DNA of 6,375 nt from Bacteroidota bacterium (GTDB lineage Bacteria > Bacteroidota > Bacteroidia > Bacteroidales > Bacteroidaceae): contig JAEXAJ010000049.1 in NCBI GenBank assembly GCA_023458215.1, positions 1 to 6,375 on the forward strand. Reading direction: 5' to 3'. Under the pieces are notes generated by a model. That model was not told the origin of the DNA. It worked only from the letters and a program-made list of their open reading frames with translations, and did no database searches. Both the position numbers and the translations under genes were made by a program. This document shows, piece by piece, positions 1 to 5,261 of the stretch (position 1 is its first letter; every line of letters starts with the position of its first letter).

Positions 1-61
1 TTGACTTTTATAGAAGTAATTAACAGACTAACAATCAAATAATTGAATAGTATTATCAAAG

Positions 62-106
62 AGCCTTCCAAGCTGAGGGTCGCGGGTTTGAGCCCCGTCT
101 TCCGCT
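62..106 (+). other. 3' fragment of tRNA-Gly(TCC), probable integration (att) scar
   Basis: This stretch reads as the 3' part of a tRNA. It has the end of the anticodon stem (AGC 62-64), the anticodon loop CTTCCAA (65-71, anticodon TCC), the 3' anticodon arm GCTGA, the variable loop, a T arm GCGGG/CCCGT (82-86 and 94-98) with loop TTTGAGC, the 3' acceptor strand CTTCCGC and discriminator T at 106. Anticodon-stem complementarity stops at position 61, and no D arm or 5' acceptor strand (expected GCGGAAG) lies upstream, so the gene is incomplete. The loop carries T where C56 is nearly universal. Tyrosine-recombinase elements often integrate at the anticodon loop and leave such a 3' copy. In that geometry the intact tRNA and the element lie to the left, and sequence from 107 onward is the original chromosome. 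The fragment is seen directly; the integration history is inferred. Confidence 0.75.
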
Positions 107-194
107 CTTAAGAGAATCATGAAAGTCAAGCAATTGGCATTAAGGATTTTTTTTTAAAACAGTTACCATTATAAGAATATAAATGATTGAGAGG

Positions 195-228
195 AGAAAG
201 GACATCATTTACTTGGTGTCCTTTCTTT
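195..228 (+). terminator. Hairpin, probable intrinsic terminator upstream of the toxin-antitoxin cassette
   Basis: A 13-bp stem (195-207 with 214-226, one G-T pair) closes a 6-nt loop, and the 3' side runs into TTTCTTTA. It would stop transcription entering from the tRNA side. A close relative of this hairpin lies just after the toxin gene at 843-878. Confidence 0.6.
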
Positions 229-244
229 ATATTAACTAATTAAA

Positions 245-276
245 TTTGTAAGTACGCAAATAAGTACATATATTTG
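245..276 (+). promoter_or_regulatory. Bacteroides-type promoter for yefM-yoeB
   Basis: TTTG at 245-248 and TATATTTG at 269-276 match the Bacteroides -33 (TTTG) and -7 (TAnnTTTG) elements with a 20-bp spacer, the usual distance. The expected transcription start is about 282-284, so the 5' leader before the ATG at 298 would be short. A second TAnnTTTG match (TAAATTTG, 241-248) overlaps the -33 element and could be an alternative -7. Confidence 0.7.
250..269 (+). promoter_or_regulatory. Candidate YefM operator: paired GTAC cores inside the promoter
   Basis: AAGTACGCAAATAAGTACAT carries GTAC at 252-255 and again at 264-267, exactly 12 bp centre to centre. In E. coli the yefM-yoeB operator has two palindromes with TGTACA cores at the same 12-bp spacing, bound by YefM and more tightly by the YefM-YoeB complex. 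Here the pair lies between the -33 and -7 elements, where bound protein would block RNA polymerase. The repeats are seen directly; binding is inferred from the family. Confidence 0.5.
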
Positions 277-297
277 TAACAAATAAAAGGAGGAATT

Positions 298-552
298 ATG
301 AGAACAGCGAATTATACGGATTTAAGAACCAATCTCAAAGGCTATATTGATTCTGTAATTGATGATTATGATACTGTAATCATTAATCGTGGAAATGGCA
401 AAGGAGTAGTGATGATTTCCCTTGATGAATACAATTCTTTAAAGGAAACCGAATATATAATGTCGTCACCAGAAACAATGGCTGCAATACGTCAAGGCGA
501 GGAAGATATAAAGAATGGTAAGGGGATAGAGGTAAATTTAGATGAATTATGA
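298..552 (+). CDS. yefM: YefM-type antitoxin (Phd/YefM family)
   Basis: This 84-aa protein is the antitoxin of a type II toxin-antitoxin pair. It should bind and neutralise YoeB and repress its own operon. The sequence follows YefM closely: the start MRTANYTDLRTNLKGYID, then RGNGKGVVMISLDEYNSLKE (residues 31-50) and ETEYIMSSPETMAAI, matching the E. coli block around MSLEEYNSLEETAYLLRSP. The N-terminal half is the DNA-binding and dimerisation fold. The acidic C-terminal third (about residues 55-84) is the segment that wraps the toxin and is usually unstructured when free. The start at 298 is supported by a strong ribosome site AGGAGG (288-293) and the promoter just upstream. The stop overlaps the toxin start as ATGA (549-552), indicating translational coupling. 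Length is normal for the family and all parts look intact. Confidence 0.93.
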   Translation: MRTANYTDLRTNLKGYIDSVIDDYDTVIINRGNGKGVVMISLDEYNSLKETEYIMSSPETMAAIRQGEEDIKNGKGIEVNLDEL

Positions 553-818
553 AGGTAATATTCACACCTCTTGCTATGGAGCAATGGGAATACTGGAAGA
601 AGACTAATCCCAATATTGCCAAGCGCATCAAGAAGATTCTTCTCGACATTAGAGAGCATCCTTTTACAGGAATTGCAAAGCCAGAACCTCTTAAATATGA
701 TTTAATGGGTAAATGGTCAAGACGAATCAATGAGGAACACAGGATTGTTTACTCTGTAAATGATGACAAGGTAGAAATTGATATAATCTCAATGAGATAC
801 CATTACTCCAAGAAGTAA
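549..818 (+). CDS. yoeB: YoeB toxin, ribosome-dependent mRNA interferase (Txe/YoeB family)
   Basis: This 89-aa protein matches YoeB over its full length. Family members dock in the ribosomal A site and cut mRNA there, halting translation when the antitoxin is degraded. Diagnostic blocks are the KPEPLKYDLMGKWSRRINEEHRIVYSV region (residues 44-70) and the C-terminal RYHY (83-86). The residues corresponding to the E. coli catalytic set are present: Glu46, Arg65 and the C-terminal His85 with Tyr86, so the toxin looks active. The tail is three residues longer (SKK) than in E. coli. The ATG overlaps the antitoxin stop (ATGA). No strong ribosome site precedes it, so translation probably depends on the antitoxin ribosomes. 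A hairpin terminator follows 26 bp after the stop. Whether the cassette stabilises a mobile element or is a chromosomal remnant cannot be told from this window. Confidence 0.94.
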   Translation: MKVIFTPLAMEQWEYWKKTNPNIAKRIKKILLDIREHPFTGIAKPEPLKYDLMGKWSRRINEEHRIVYSVNDDKVEIDIISMRYHYSKK

Positions 819-844
819 ACCAACTCTTACATACTATTAATTGC

Positions 845-879
845 AAGGATATCTATTTAGTTAGGTGTCCTTTTTCATT
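845..879 (+). terminator. Intrinsic terminator of the yefM-yoeB operon
   Basis: An 11-bp stem (845-855 with 862-872, two G-T pairs) with a 6-nt loop is followed by TTTCATT. It lies 26 bp after the yoeB stop and ends the two-gene transcript. Its sequence closely resembles the hairpin at 195-228. Confidence 0.65.
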
Positions 880-897
880 TATCCACTATTAAAGATT

Positions 898-1038
898 ATG
901 AAGACTAAAAATATTGAGAATATGGTAAATCATATCACTGCATTACAGGAAAAACTATGCCATCGCGGAGACCCTTACGAGAACAACCTCGGAATCTTTT
1001 ACTTTGTAGCTCTTTTATTCAACCAAGTTTCACCGTAA
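898..1038 (+). CDS. Doubtful 46-aa hypothetical ORF
   Basis: ATG at 898 opens a 46-codon frame ending in TAA at 1036-1038. The product begins MKTKNIENMVNHITALQEKL and continues through a charged stretch (HRGDPYENN) to a hydrophobic segment (LGIFYFVALLF, about residues 32-42). I do not recognise the family. No ribosome site is evident, although that is common in Bacteroidales, and the yoeB terminator lies directly upstream, so it would need its own promoter. It could be a real small protein, the surviving N-terminus of a broken gene, or chance. A 35-codon frame (1045-1152) follows in another phase with a very basic product; I give it no independent support. Confidence 0.3.
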   Translation: MKTKNIENMVNHITALQEKLCHRGDPYENNLGIFYFVALLFNQVSP

Positions 1039-1236
1039 AAACCAATGGATAGGGCGATACGCAGAAAAGGTGAAGGATGTGAAAGCCAAAAGATGAATAT
1101 CAACAGAGAAACAAGAAAGCTCCAAACATTTCGCAAAAAAAATGCGGGATGAATAATCAAAATAAATATCTTTTATTAACTTTACAGCGATATTTGCGCC
1201 CTTTACGTAGGGCGATAAAAAGGACATATTGGTAAC
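1039..1236. other. Gene-poor stretch before the structured RNA
   Basis: No gene is supported here. The only clear structure is a 6-bp hairpin, CGCCCT (1197-1202) with AGGGCG (1209-1214), not followed by a T run. Weak promoter-like sequences are TTTA (1202-1205) with CATATTGG (1225-1232) at a 19-bp spacing, which would start transcription near 1237, and GATATTTG (1189-1196), one mismatch from the -7 consensus but lacking a -33 partner. Neither is convincing alone. Confidence 0.35.
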
Positions 1237-1447
1237 AAGAGCGTTTTAAGATATTATTTCCTCATGAAATCTCGACAATTTCAAACACCGGAGATAATAA
1301 GCAAGAACGCTCACGTCAATGTTATATACCCGTCTCAAGGAGATGGACTATATATCGTTTGGCGTGGGCTATTGTTTGTTATTCGGTGCTGGGCAGTCGA
1401 GAGCCTCATGAGGGTAATAGAGCAATAGTGCCCACGCTCTTTTTTTT
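1237..1447 (+). ncRNA. Candidate structured RNA or attenuator leader of the fimbrial operon
   Basis: Three stem-loops in a row end in a T run. Hairpin 1 has a basal stem (1239-1247 with 1304-1312), a 10-bp middle stem (1252-1261 with 1290-1299, one G-T) and an apical stem TGAAAT/ATTTCA (1265-1270 with 1278-1283) around the loop CTCGACA. Hairpin 2 (1323-1354) pairs TATATA with TATATA, CC with GG and TCTC with GAGA, with small bulges. Hairpin 3 is the terminator, and inside it a small stem exposes the loop AGTCGAGA (1395-1402). The loops of hairpins 1 and 3 are complementary over six bases (CTCGAC 1271-1276, GTCGAG 1396-1401), which suggests a kissing interaction. No open frame explains the region. 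It lies directly before the small ORF of the fimbrial operon, so it may be a cis-acting leader or a free small RNA. I cannot assign it to a named RNA family. The 5' end is set from the structure and is uncertain. Confidence 0.6.
1361..1447 (+). terminator. Strong intrinsic terminator with elaborated loop
   Basis: GCGTGGGC (1362-1369) pairs with GCCCACGC (1430-1437), TATTG (1370-1374) with CAATA (1423-1427) across a 2-nt bulge, and eight T residues follow at 1440-1447. The roughly 48-nt interior is itself structured, unlike a simple terminator loop. It lies 46 bp before the next start codon, so downstream genes are reached only by readthrough or from an unseen promoter. Confidence 0.8.
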
Positions 1448-1493
1448 GTTAATTGCCTGCTTCGGGGTGCGTACAGGCGGAAAATCATAATGA

Positions 1494-1652
1494 ATGATAG
1501 AGAATGTAAAAGAGCCGGATGTGCGGGGCGTGAAACCGGACTATGAAAGTCCTGCCATAGAAGTGATTGAAGTGGAAATAGAACGCGGCTGGGCAGGAAG
1601 CGATGCAGGCAGCTATGCCGGTGGCAAAGGCAATGATTATCTTTTTGAATAA
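1494..1652 (+). CDS. Small 52-aa protein heading the fimbrial operon
   Basis: ATG at 1494 opens 52 codons, ending with TAA at 1650-1652. The start is fixed by an in-frame stop just upstream (TGA 1491-1493). The product has the core YESPAIEVIEVEIERG (residues 17-32) followed by a Gly/Ala/Ser-rich tail with GWAGSDAGSYAGGKGNDY. No signal peptide or membrane segment is visible. In my experience many short Bacteroidales ORFs share this plan (a Tyr-x-x-Pro start, alternating Ile/Val/Glu core, then a small-residue tail), often near fimbrial or surface-protein genes, but their function is not known to me. It ends 16 bp before the fimbrillin start at 1669, so the two are probably co-transcribed. Alternating hydrophobic and acidic residues suggest a beta strand. 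Possibilities are a leader peptide, a secreted peptide precursor or a small subunit; none is established. Confidence 0.62.
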   Translation: MIENVKEPDVRGVKPDYESPAIEVIEVEIERGWAGSDAGSYAGGKGNDYLFE

Positions 1653-1655
1653 CAC

Positions 1656-1663
1656 GAGGAGGG
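1656..1663 (+). promoter_or_regulatory. Ribosome binding site deciding the fimbrillin start
   Basis: GAGGAGGG ends 5 nt before the ATG at 1669 and only 2 nt before the ATG at 1666. This favours 1669 and argues against the in-frame ATG at 1603, which would overlap the small ORF and place about 22 non-signal residues before the lipoprotein signal. Confidence 0.75.
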
Positions 1664-1668
1664 ATATG

Positions 1669-2691
1669 ATGCACAAACTATTAGTAGGAGTGGCGGCATT
1701 GAGTTGCTGTGTGTGTACGGCCTGCTCTTCGCAGGAAGAAGACATTCCGCAACTACCCACCAATCCGGAGCAGCCGCCCTTGGCGAAGATTGAGCAAGTC
1801 TCCGTCAAGGCAAGGGACATTCTGGCGGGCAATGCGCATACGCGTACCGCTTTTGAGCTGGAAAGCACCAAGCTCACCTTTAAGTGGGCCGAAGGTGATA
1901 AAATCGGAATCTTCCCCCTCAACACGGACGAGGGAAGCGACCAAGTGAGCCTCACCATTCATAGTGGCGCGGGCACTAACCAGGCTACGTTTACGGGTGG
2001 CGGATGGGCCTTGCGCACCGATGTGACGTATGCGGCCTATTATCCCTATCAGCTGGCAACTGCGGAGCAGGGGGTTGCGAATACGGAAATCGTGTTCGGC
2101 TACGAGGGTCAGTGCCAGATAGGCAACGCCTCGCTCACCCATTTGGGGATGCACGACTTCATGGCCACTATCGGAACCGCCGCCGTGAACAAGGCGCAAG
2201 GCACCGAAGCTCCCGAAGACTGGGCACTGGACTTTGACTTCTACCACCTGAACTCTGTGGCGCAGTTCAATCTGACGCTGCCCGTGGCGGTTGCCGTAGA
2301 TAAACTCACGTTGCGATGCAACGAGGCCATCTTTTGGCAGAAGGGGAAATTGAATCTTGCCGGCGGCTCCGTGCCTGCCGAAGGCGGTGTACCCGTATTC
2401 AGCTACGAGATGCAGGGTGAAGCCGTGGGACAGATGGAGATGGAACTGAAAGAAGTCAGTACTACAGAGCTGGACAAGACACTTACCTTCTATATGAACC
2501 TGCCTCCCATTGATATGCAGGGGCATCAGGTATATGTGGTGCTGCATGGCACTAACAACAAGGTGTATCAAGGTCTCTTGGCGTCAAAAACCATGGTATC
2601 GGGCAAGGCCTATCGCTTTGACGCTACCTTGGTGGATGTCACGGTGAACTCCACCATAGACTCTCCTCCCTTCGGCTCCGAAGATATCTAA
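1669..2691 (+). CDS. Fimbrillin-family (Mfa-like) lipoprotein
   Basis: From the ATG at 1669 this is 340 aa. The N-terminus MHKLLVGVAALSCCVCTAC is a lipoprotein signal peptide with the modified Cys at 19; its -3 residue is Cys instead of the usual Leu. Residues after it (SSQEED) are acidic, like the surface-export signal of Bacteroidetes lipoproteins. The mature part has Mfa-like fimbrillin hallmarks: the TRTAFE strand (residues 58-63), FKWAEGDKIGIFP (71-83), a YAAYYPY strand, FYHLNSVAQFNLTL before the second half, and the C-terminal GKAYRFDATL. Fimbrillins are exported as lipoproteins, processed, and assembled by strand exchange into surface pili, or act as the pilus anchor or tip. Which role applies here is unclear, and no separate anchor gene is seen. 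GC is about 53% in the line sampled (2221-2280), well above the flanks. The next gene starts 60 bp downstream and shares the same N-terminal domain type. Confidence 0.82.
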   Translation: MHKLLVGVAALSCCVCTACSSQEEDIPQLPTNPEQPPLAKIEQVSVKARDILAGNAHTRTAFELESTKLTFKWAEGDKIGIFPLNTDEGSDQVSLTIHSGAGTNQATFTGGGWALRTDVTYAAYYPYQLATAEQGVANTEIVFGYEGQCQIGNASLTHLGMHDFMATIGTAAVNKAQGTEAPEDWALDFDFYHLNSVAQFNLTLPVAVAVDKLTLRCNEAIFWQKGKLNLAGGSVPAEGGVPVFSYEMQGEAVGQMEMELKEVSTTELDKTLTFYMNLPPIDMQGHQVYVVLHGTNNKVYQGLLASKTMVSGKAYRFDATLVDVTVNSTIDSPPFGSEDI

Positions 2692-2719
2692 TCTCTCGGG
2701 AAGCTTAACTTTATAAAAC

Positions 2720-2749
2720 AACGATTTATCTTATTTACAAACGATTTAT
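2720..2749 (+). repeat. Short direct repeat before the GLUG lipoprotein gene
   Basis: AACGATTTAT occurs at 2720-2729 and 2740-2749, 20 bp apart, in an A/T-rich gap of 60 bp between the two lipoprotein genes. The second copy ends 2 bp before the ATG at 2752. It may help translation initiation or bind a regulator; no TAnnTTTG promoter is seen in the gap. Confidence 0.4.
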
Positions 2750-2751
2750 TA

Positions 2752-5250
2752 ATGAATCAGATTATGAAATCAATCACTCGATATTCCTTGCAACTTTGTC
2801 TTGCCTTGGTGTGTACGCTCCTTGCAAGCTGTGCCGACGACCTTTTGGACAACCCCACGGATGCCATCGGCAAAGCTCTTGAACTGACCGTTTCTCAAGC
2901 CACCATCCCCGCTACTCGTCTTGAACTGGGGCAAGACGGGCTTACTACGAAGTGGCAACCTAACGACAAATTAGTACTGGTAAAGAAAGACCGCACTGCC
3001 GCACCTATTTATCTGACTTGCACCTTGACGGAGCCTGCCACTTCCGCCACATTCGCTTCGGAGAGCGGTGTGCCGGCAGGAGATTACTGGGTAATCTACA
3101 ATTATAATGAGTATCTGGCTTACGGGTATCAAGGATTCAGTAGCGTGGACGAAATCAATAGCCAAAACAAGCTGGTGCTGTATGGGGAACTGAACCTCAC
3201 GGAAAGCACTTCAACGGCTACTGTAACGATGCAACATCTTTATGCTCAGGTTAAGGTGGAGCTGAAGAACATGCCGGGCAATAATGGGAATACCCAGTGT
3301 ACTATCGGCATGTATTCTTCCAAGAAAGGAATGCCTGTTTATAAGATGTTTACGCAAAACGGGCTGGAGAATGCGGAATATGGGTATGACCCAAGTAACT
3401 TGAATAATTATAATAACACTCGGACTTTCTTTGAATCGGATAAGAAGTATCATAATATACGGTTTGGGGAGTATAGCTCGGAAGGCACTTGGGTAGATGG
3501 CTACTACCAACCCTCAGCCACACAACTCTCAAATTCGGCTTTGGTGCTCCCCGAAGATTTGTCTCAGGAGGATGTGTACTTTTATGTGATAACTAATGAA
3601 GGGATGTATGATAGCAAATGTTATGAAATTAAAAAGGCGAACAAGGTGAATCTGAAAGCTGGTGTAAGCTATAAGGTGGTATTGGATTTAGCTGATACTG
3701 ACGTTAATACTACGGTTTCTACACTGAATGGTAGTATGAGTTCTGTTTATATTACTTATGAGATTTCTACTCCGGAACAATGGAGACATGCGGCATATCT
3801 TGGTAGTGGTTTGTTTAAAATTGTAGATAATATAGACTTTGAAGGAAAATACTTTTTCCCAATCAATGCAAATAGCATAGACGGAAACGGTAAGACGTTA
3901 AAGAATATCAAGCTGGATTGGGCGGATGAAGATAATGTAGGGCTGTATAAAAGAGAATGGGTATGGAGTACATGGAATGATATTACGAATACTTCATATA
4001 GTGGCTGTATGCAAATTCAGCAACCTAAGGAGGTATATTGCAGCATTTCCAATTTGACCCTTGAGAACGTTACTTTTAAAGGCAAGAGCTATGTCGGTGC
4101 ATTCGGTGGTTACAATGTATGTGCCGATAAATGCAAGGTGATTGGGTCATCTACTATTTCCGGTTCCGGTGATTATGTAGGCGGTATTGTGGGTTGGAAC
4201 AGGTTGTTGTCTGATAACATGAGCTCTTGGTCATTTCTTTCAGACGTAAGCATTGGGCAGAGTTGCACTGTTACCGGAACTAATTATGTAGGTGGCATTG
4301 TGGGTGCTTACGAACAATCCGATTCTTATTTGGGTCAATATTCTTCTCAAAAGCCTCTCGATACTTGTGTGTCTTCTGCCACAGTAACCGCTACCGGAAA
4401 TTATGTAGGCGGCATCTTTGGAAAGATGGGGGGATATAATGCTAATAGTACAAGTTCTAACATAGAGTTTTCTATGGATGATTACACCTACACGCTGCTG
4501 AAGTGTCAGAATAAGGGCACTGTTACGGGTAACGATTATGTAGGTGGCATTGGTGGTGATCTTGCTCTTACTTGCTATAGCGGCAGTACTTTAGATAGAG
4601 TAGTCCTTAAACAATCGTTCAGTGATGGCGCGGTGAAAGGCAATAATTATGTCGGTGGCGTTTTGGGTAGTACTATGGCTTCTGTCAATACTTGTTATTC
4701 TATAAATACGATAGAGGGCTATACGAATGTAGGTGGCATTGCGGGAACAATGAGTATGAATTGGCGGTCTCGCATTGCCAATTGTTATTCCTTGGCTGAT
4801 TTGGCTGTTGATGCCAACGGTGTTGCCGGTGGTATTGTAGGAGGCGGTGAGATGGGAGGAGTAACCGTCACCAACAGCTACTTTGCCGGTACAAACCCCA
4901 CAGAGTGTGGTATTATCGGTAATAGCCAGGGCTATTGTACGGTAGATCATTGCTTGACTACATTGCCGTCATTGGGTACAAACCTGGATACAAGTGCAAC
5001 GGCGCATCCTTCTAATCCTCGTCAGGAATGGGTCAATGACCAATATGTTACTGTTTATGACTATTATCCCGATGTTATTACCAATTCTCAATATAGTGTC
5101 ACCTCTATCCTCGATAACAAGTCCGTCATCAACCGTGACAATGCCTATTCAGACAACACTTGGAGCAATTATCCATACTACTGTGTGAAGTTTGCCAGCT
5201 TCTCTGCCGATACCAATGCACCGAGTTTTGATGATGATACGATTAACTAA
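2752..5250 (+). CDS. Surface lipoprotein with fimbrillin-like N-terminus and GLUG repeats (putative adhesin)
   Basis: This 832-aa protein starts with a lipoprotein signal peptide with lipobox LASC (Cys27), followed by ADD, an acidic start typical of surface-exported Bacteroidetes lipoproteins. Residues about 40-320 resemble a fimbrillin domain: TRLELGQDGLTTKWQPNDKL (55-74) parallels the same segment of the upstream gene, and a strand QHLYAQVKVEL (161-171) recurs. From about residue 336 it changes to a repeat protein: YEISTPEQW, a DIDFEGKYFFPI segment and IDGNGKTLKNIKL, then eight GLUG-type cores of the form YVGGIVG (starting at 447, 475, 512, 551, 596, 633, 659 and 691). Such repeats are expected to form a beta-solenoid and occur in large bacterial adhesins. 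It is probably co-transcribed with the fimbrillin and could be a tip or accessory adhesin. Met5 (2764) is a possible alternative start giving a more typical signal peptide; no ribosome site decides. Confidence 0.82.
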   Translation: MNQIMKSITRYSLQLCLALVCTLLASCADDLLDNPTDAIGKALELTVSQATIPATRLELGQDGLTTKWQPNDKLVLVKKDRTAAPIYLTCTLTEPATSATFASESGVPAGDYWVIYNYNEYLAYGYQGFSSVDEINSQNKLVLYGELNLTESTSTATVTMQHLYAQVKVELKNMPGNNGNTQCTIGMYSSKKGMPVYKMFTQNGLENAEYGYDPSNLNNYNNTRTFFESDKKYHNIRFGEYSSEGTWVDGYYQPSATQLSNSALVLPEDLSQEDVYFYVITNEGMYDSKCYEIKKANKVNLKAGVSYKVVLDLADTDVNTTVSTLNGSMSSVYITYEISTPEQWRHAAYLGSGLFKIVDNIDFEGKYFFPINANSIDGNGKTLKNIKLDWADEDNVGLYKREWVWSTWNDITNTSYSGCMQIQQPKEVYCSISNLTLENVTFKGKSYVGAFGGYNVCADKCKVIGSSTISGSGDYVGGIVGWNRLLSDNMSSWSFLSDVSIGQSCTVTGTNYVGGIVGAYEQSDSYLGQYSSQKPLDTCVSSATVTATGNYVGGIFGKMGGYNANSTSSNIEFSMDDYTYTLLKCQNKGTVTGNDYVGGIGGDLALTCYSGSTLDRVVLKQSFSDGAVKGNNYVGGVLGSTMASVNTCYSINTIEGYTNVGGIAGTMSMNWRSRIANCYSLADLAVDANGVAGGIVGGGEMGGVTVTNSYFAGTNPTECGIIGNSQGYCTVDHCLTTLPSLGTNLDTSATAHPSNPRQEWVNDQYVTVYDYYPDVITNSQYSVTSILDNKSVINRDNAYSDNTWSNYPYYCVKFASFSADTNAPSFDDDTIN
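4090..4845 (+). repeat. Intragenic GLUG-type repeats
   Basis: Eight copies encode variants of YVGGIVG: YVGAFGG, YVGGIVG twice, YVGGIFG, YVGGIGG, YVGGVLG, NVGGIAG and VAGGIVG. Core spacing ranges from 26 to 45 residues. The DNA is nearly identical in some copies: ATTATGTAGGTGGCATTG occurs at both 4283 and 4535. This allows copy-number change by recombination. Confidence 0.85.
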
Positions 5251-5261
5251 TAAACCCAGCC

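Noticed and set aside
62..106. Functional tRNA-Gly gene
   Set aside because: Upstream sequence has no D arm or 5' acceptor strand, and anticodon-stem pairing fails from position 61 outward.
119..157. 12-codon ATG frame after the tRNA fragment
   Set aside because: Too short, no ribosome site, and it ends in a T tract; nothing supports translation.
1030..1227. 65-codon minus-strand frame in the gene-poor stretch
   Set aside because: No promoter, no ribosome site and an implausible, low-complexity hydrophobic product; it probably reflects chance in A/T-rich DNA.
1237..1447. 6S RNA
   Set aside because: There are three separate hairpins and no single long duplex with a central bubble, and the region is not beside the genes usually next to it.
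1150..1500. Invertible promoter controlling the fimbrial operon
   Set aside because: I looked for an inverted-repeat pair flanking a promoter and a nearby invertase. The inverted repeats present are hairpin arms of an RNA with a terminator, and no recombinase is in the window.
1603..1668. Upstream start for the fimbrillin gene
   Set aside because: It would overlap the 52-aa ORF, lacks a ribosome site, and would bury the lipoprotein signal; the ATG at 1669 has GAGGAGGG 5 nt upstream.
1753..2571. 272-codon minus-strand frame opposite the fimbrillin gene
   Set aside because: It is antisense to a well-supported lipoprotein gene, and its product has no recognisable domain; a codon-bias shadow in GC-richer DNA.
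4090..4845. Diversity-generating retroelement target
   Set aside because: No reverse transcriptase, template repeat or adenine-biased variable region is visible; the repeats are ordinary GLUG-type repeats.
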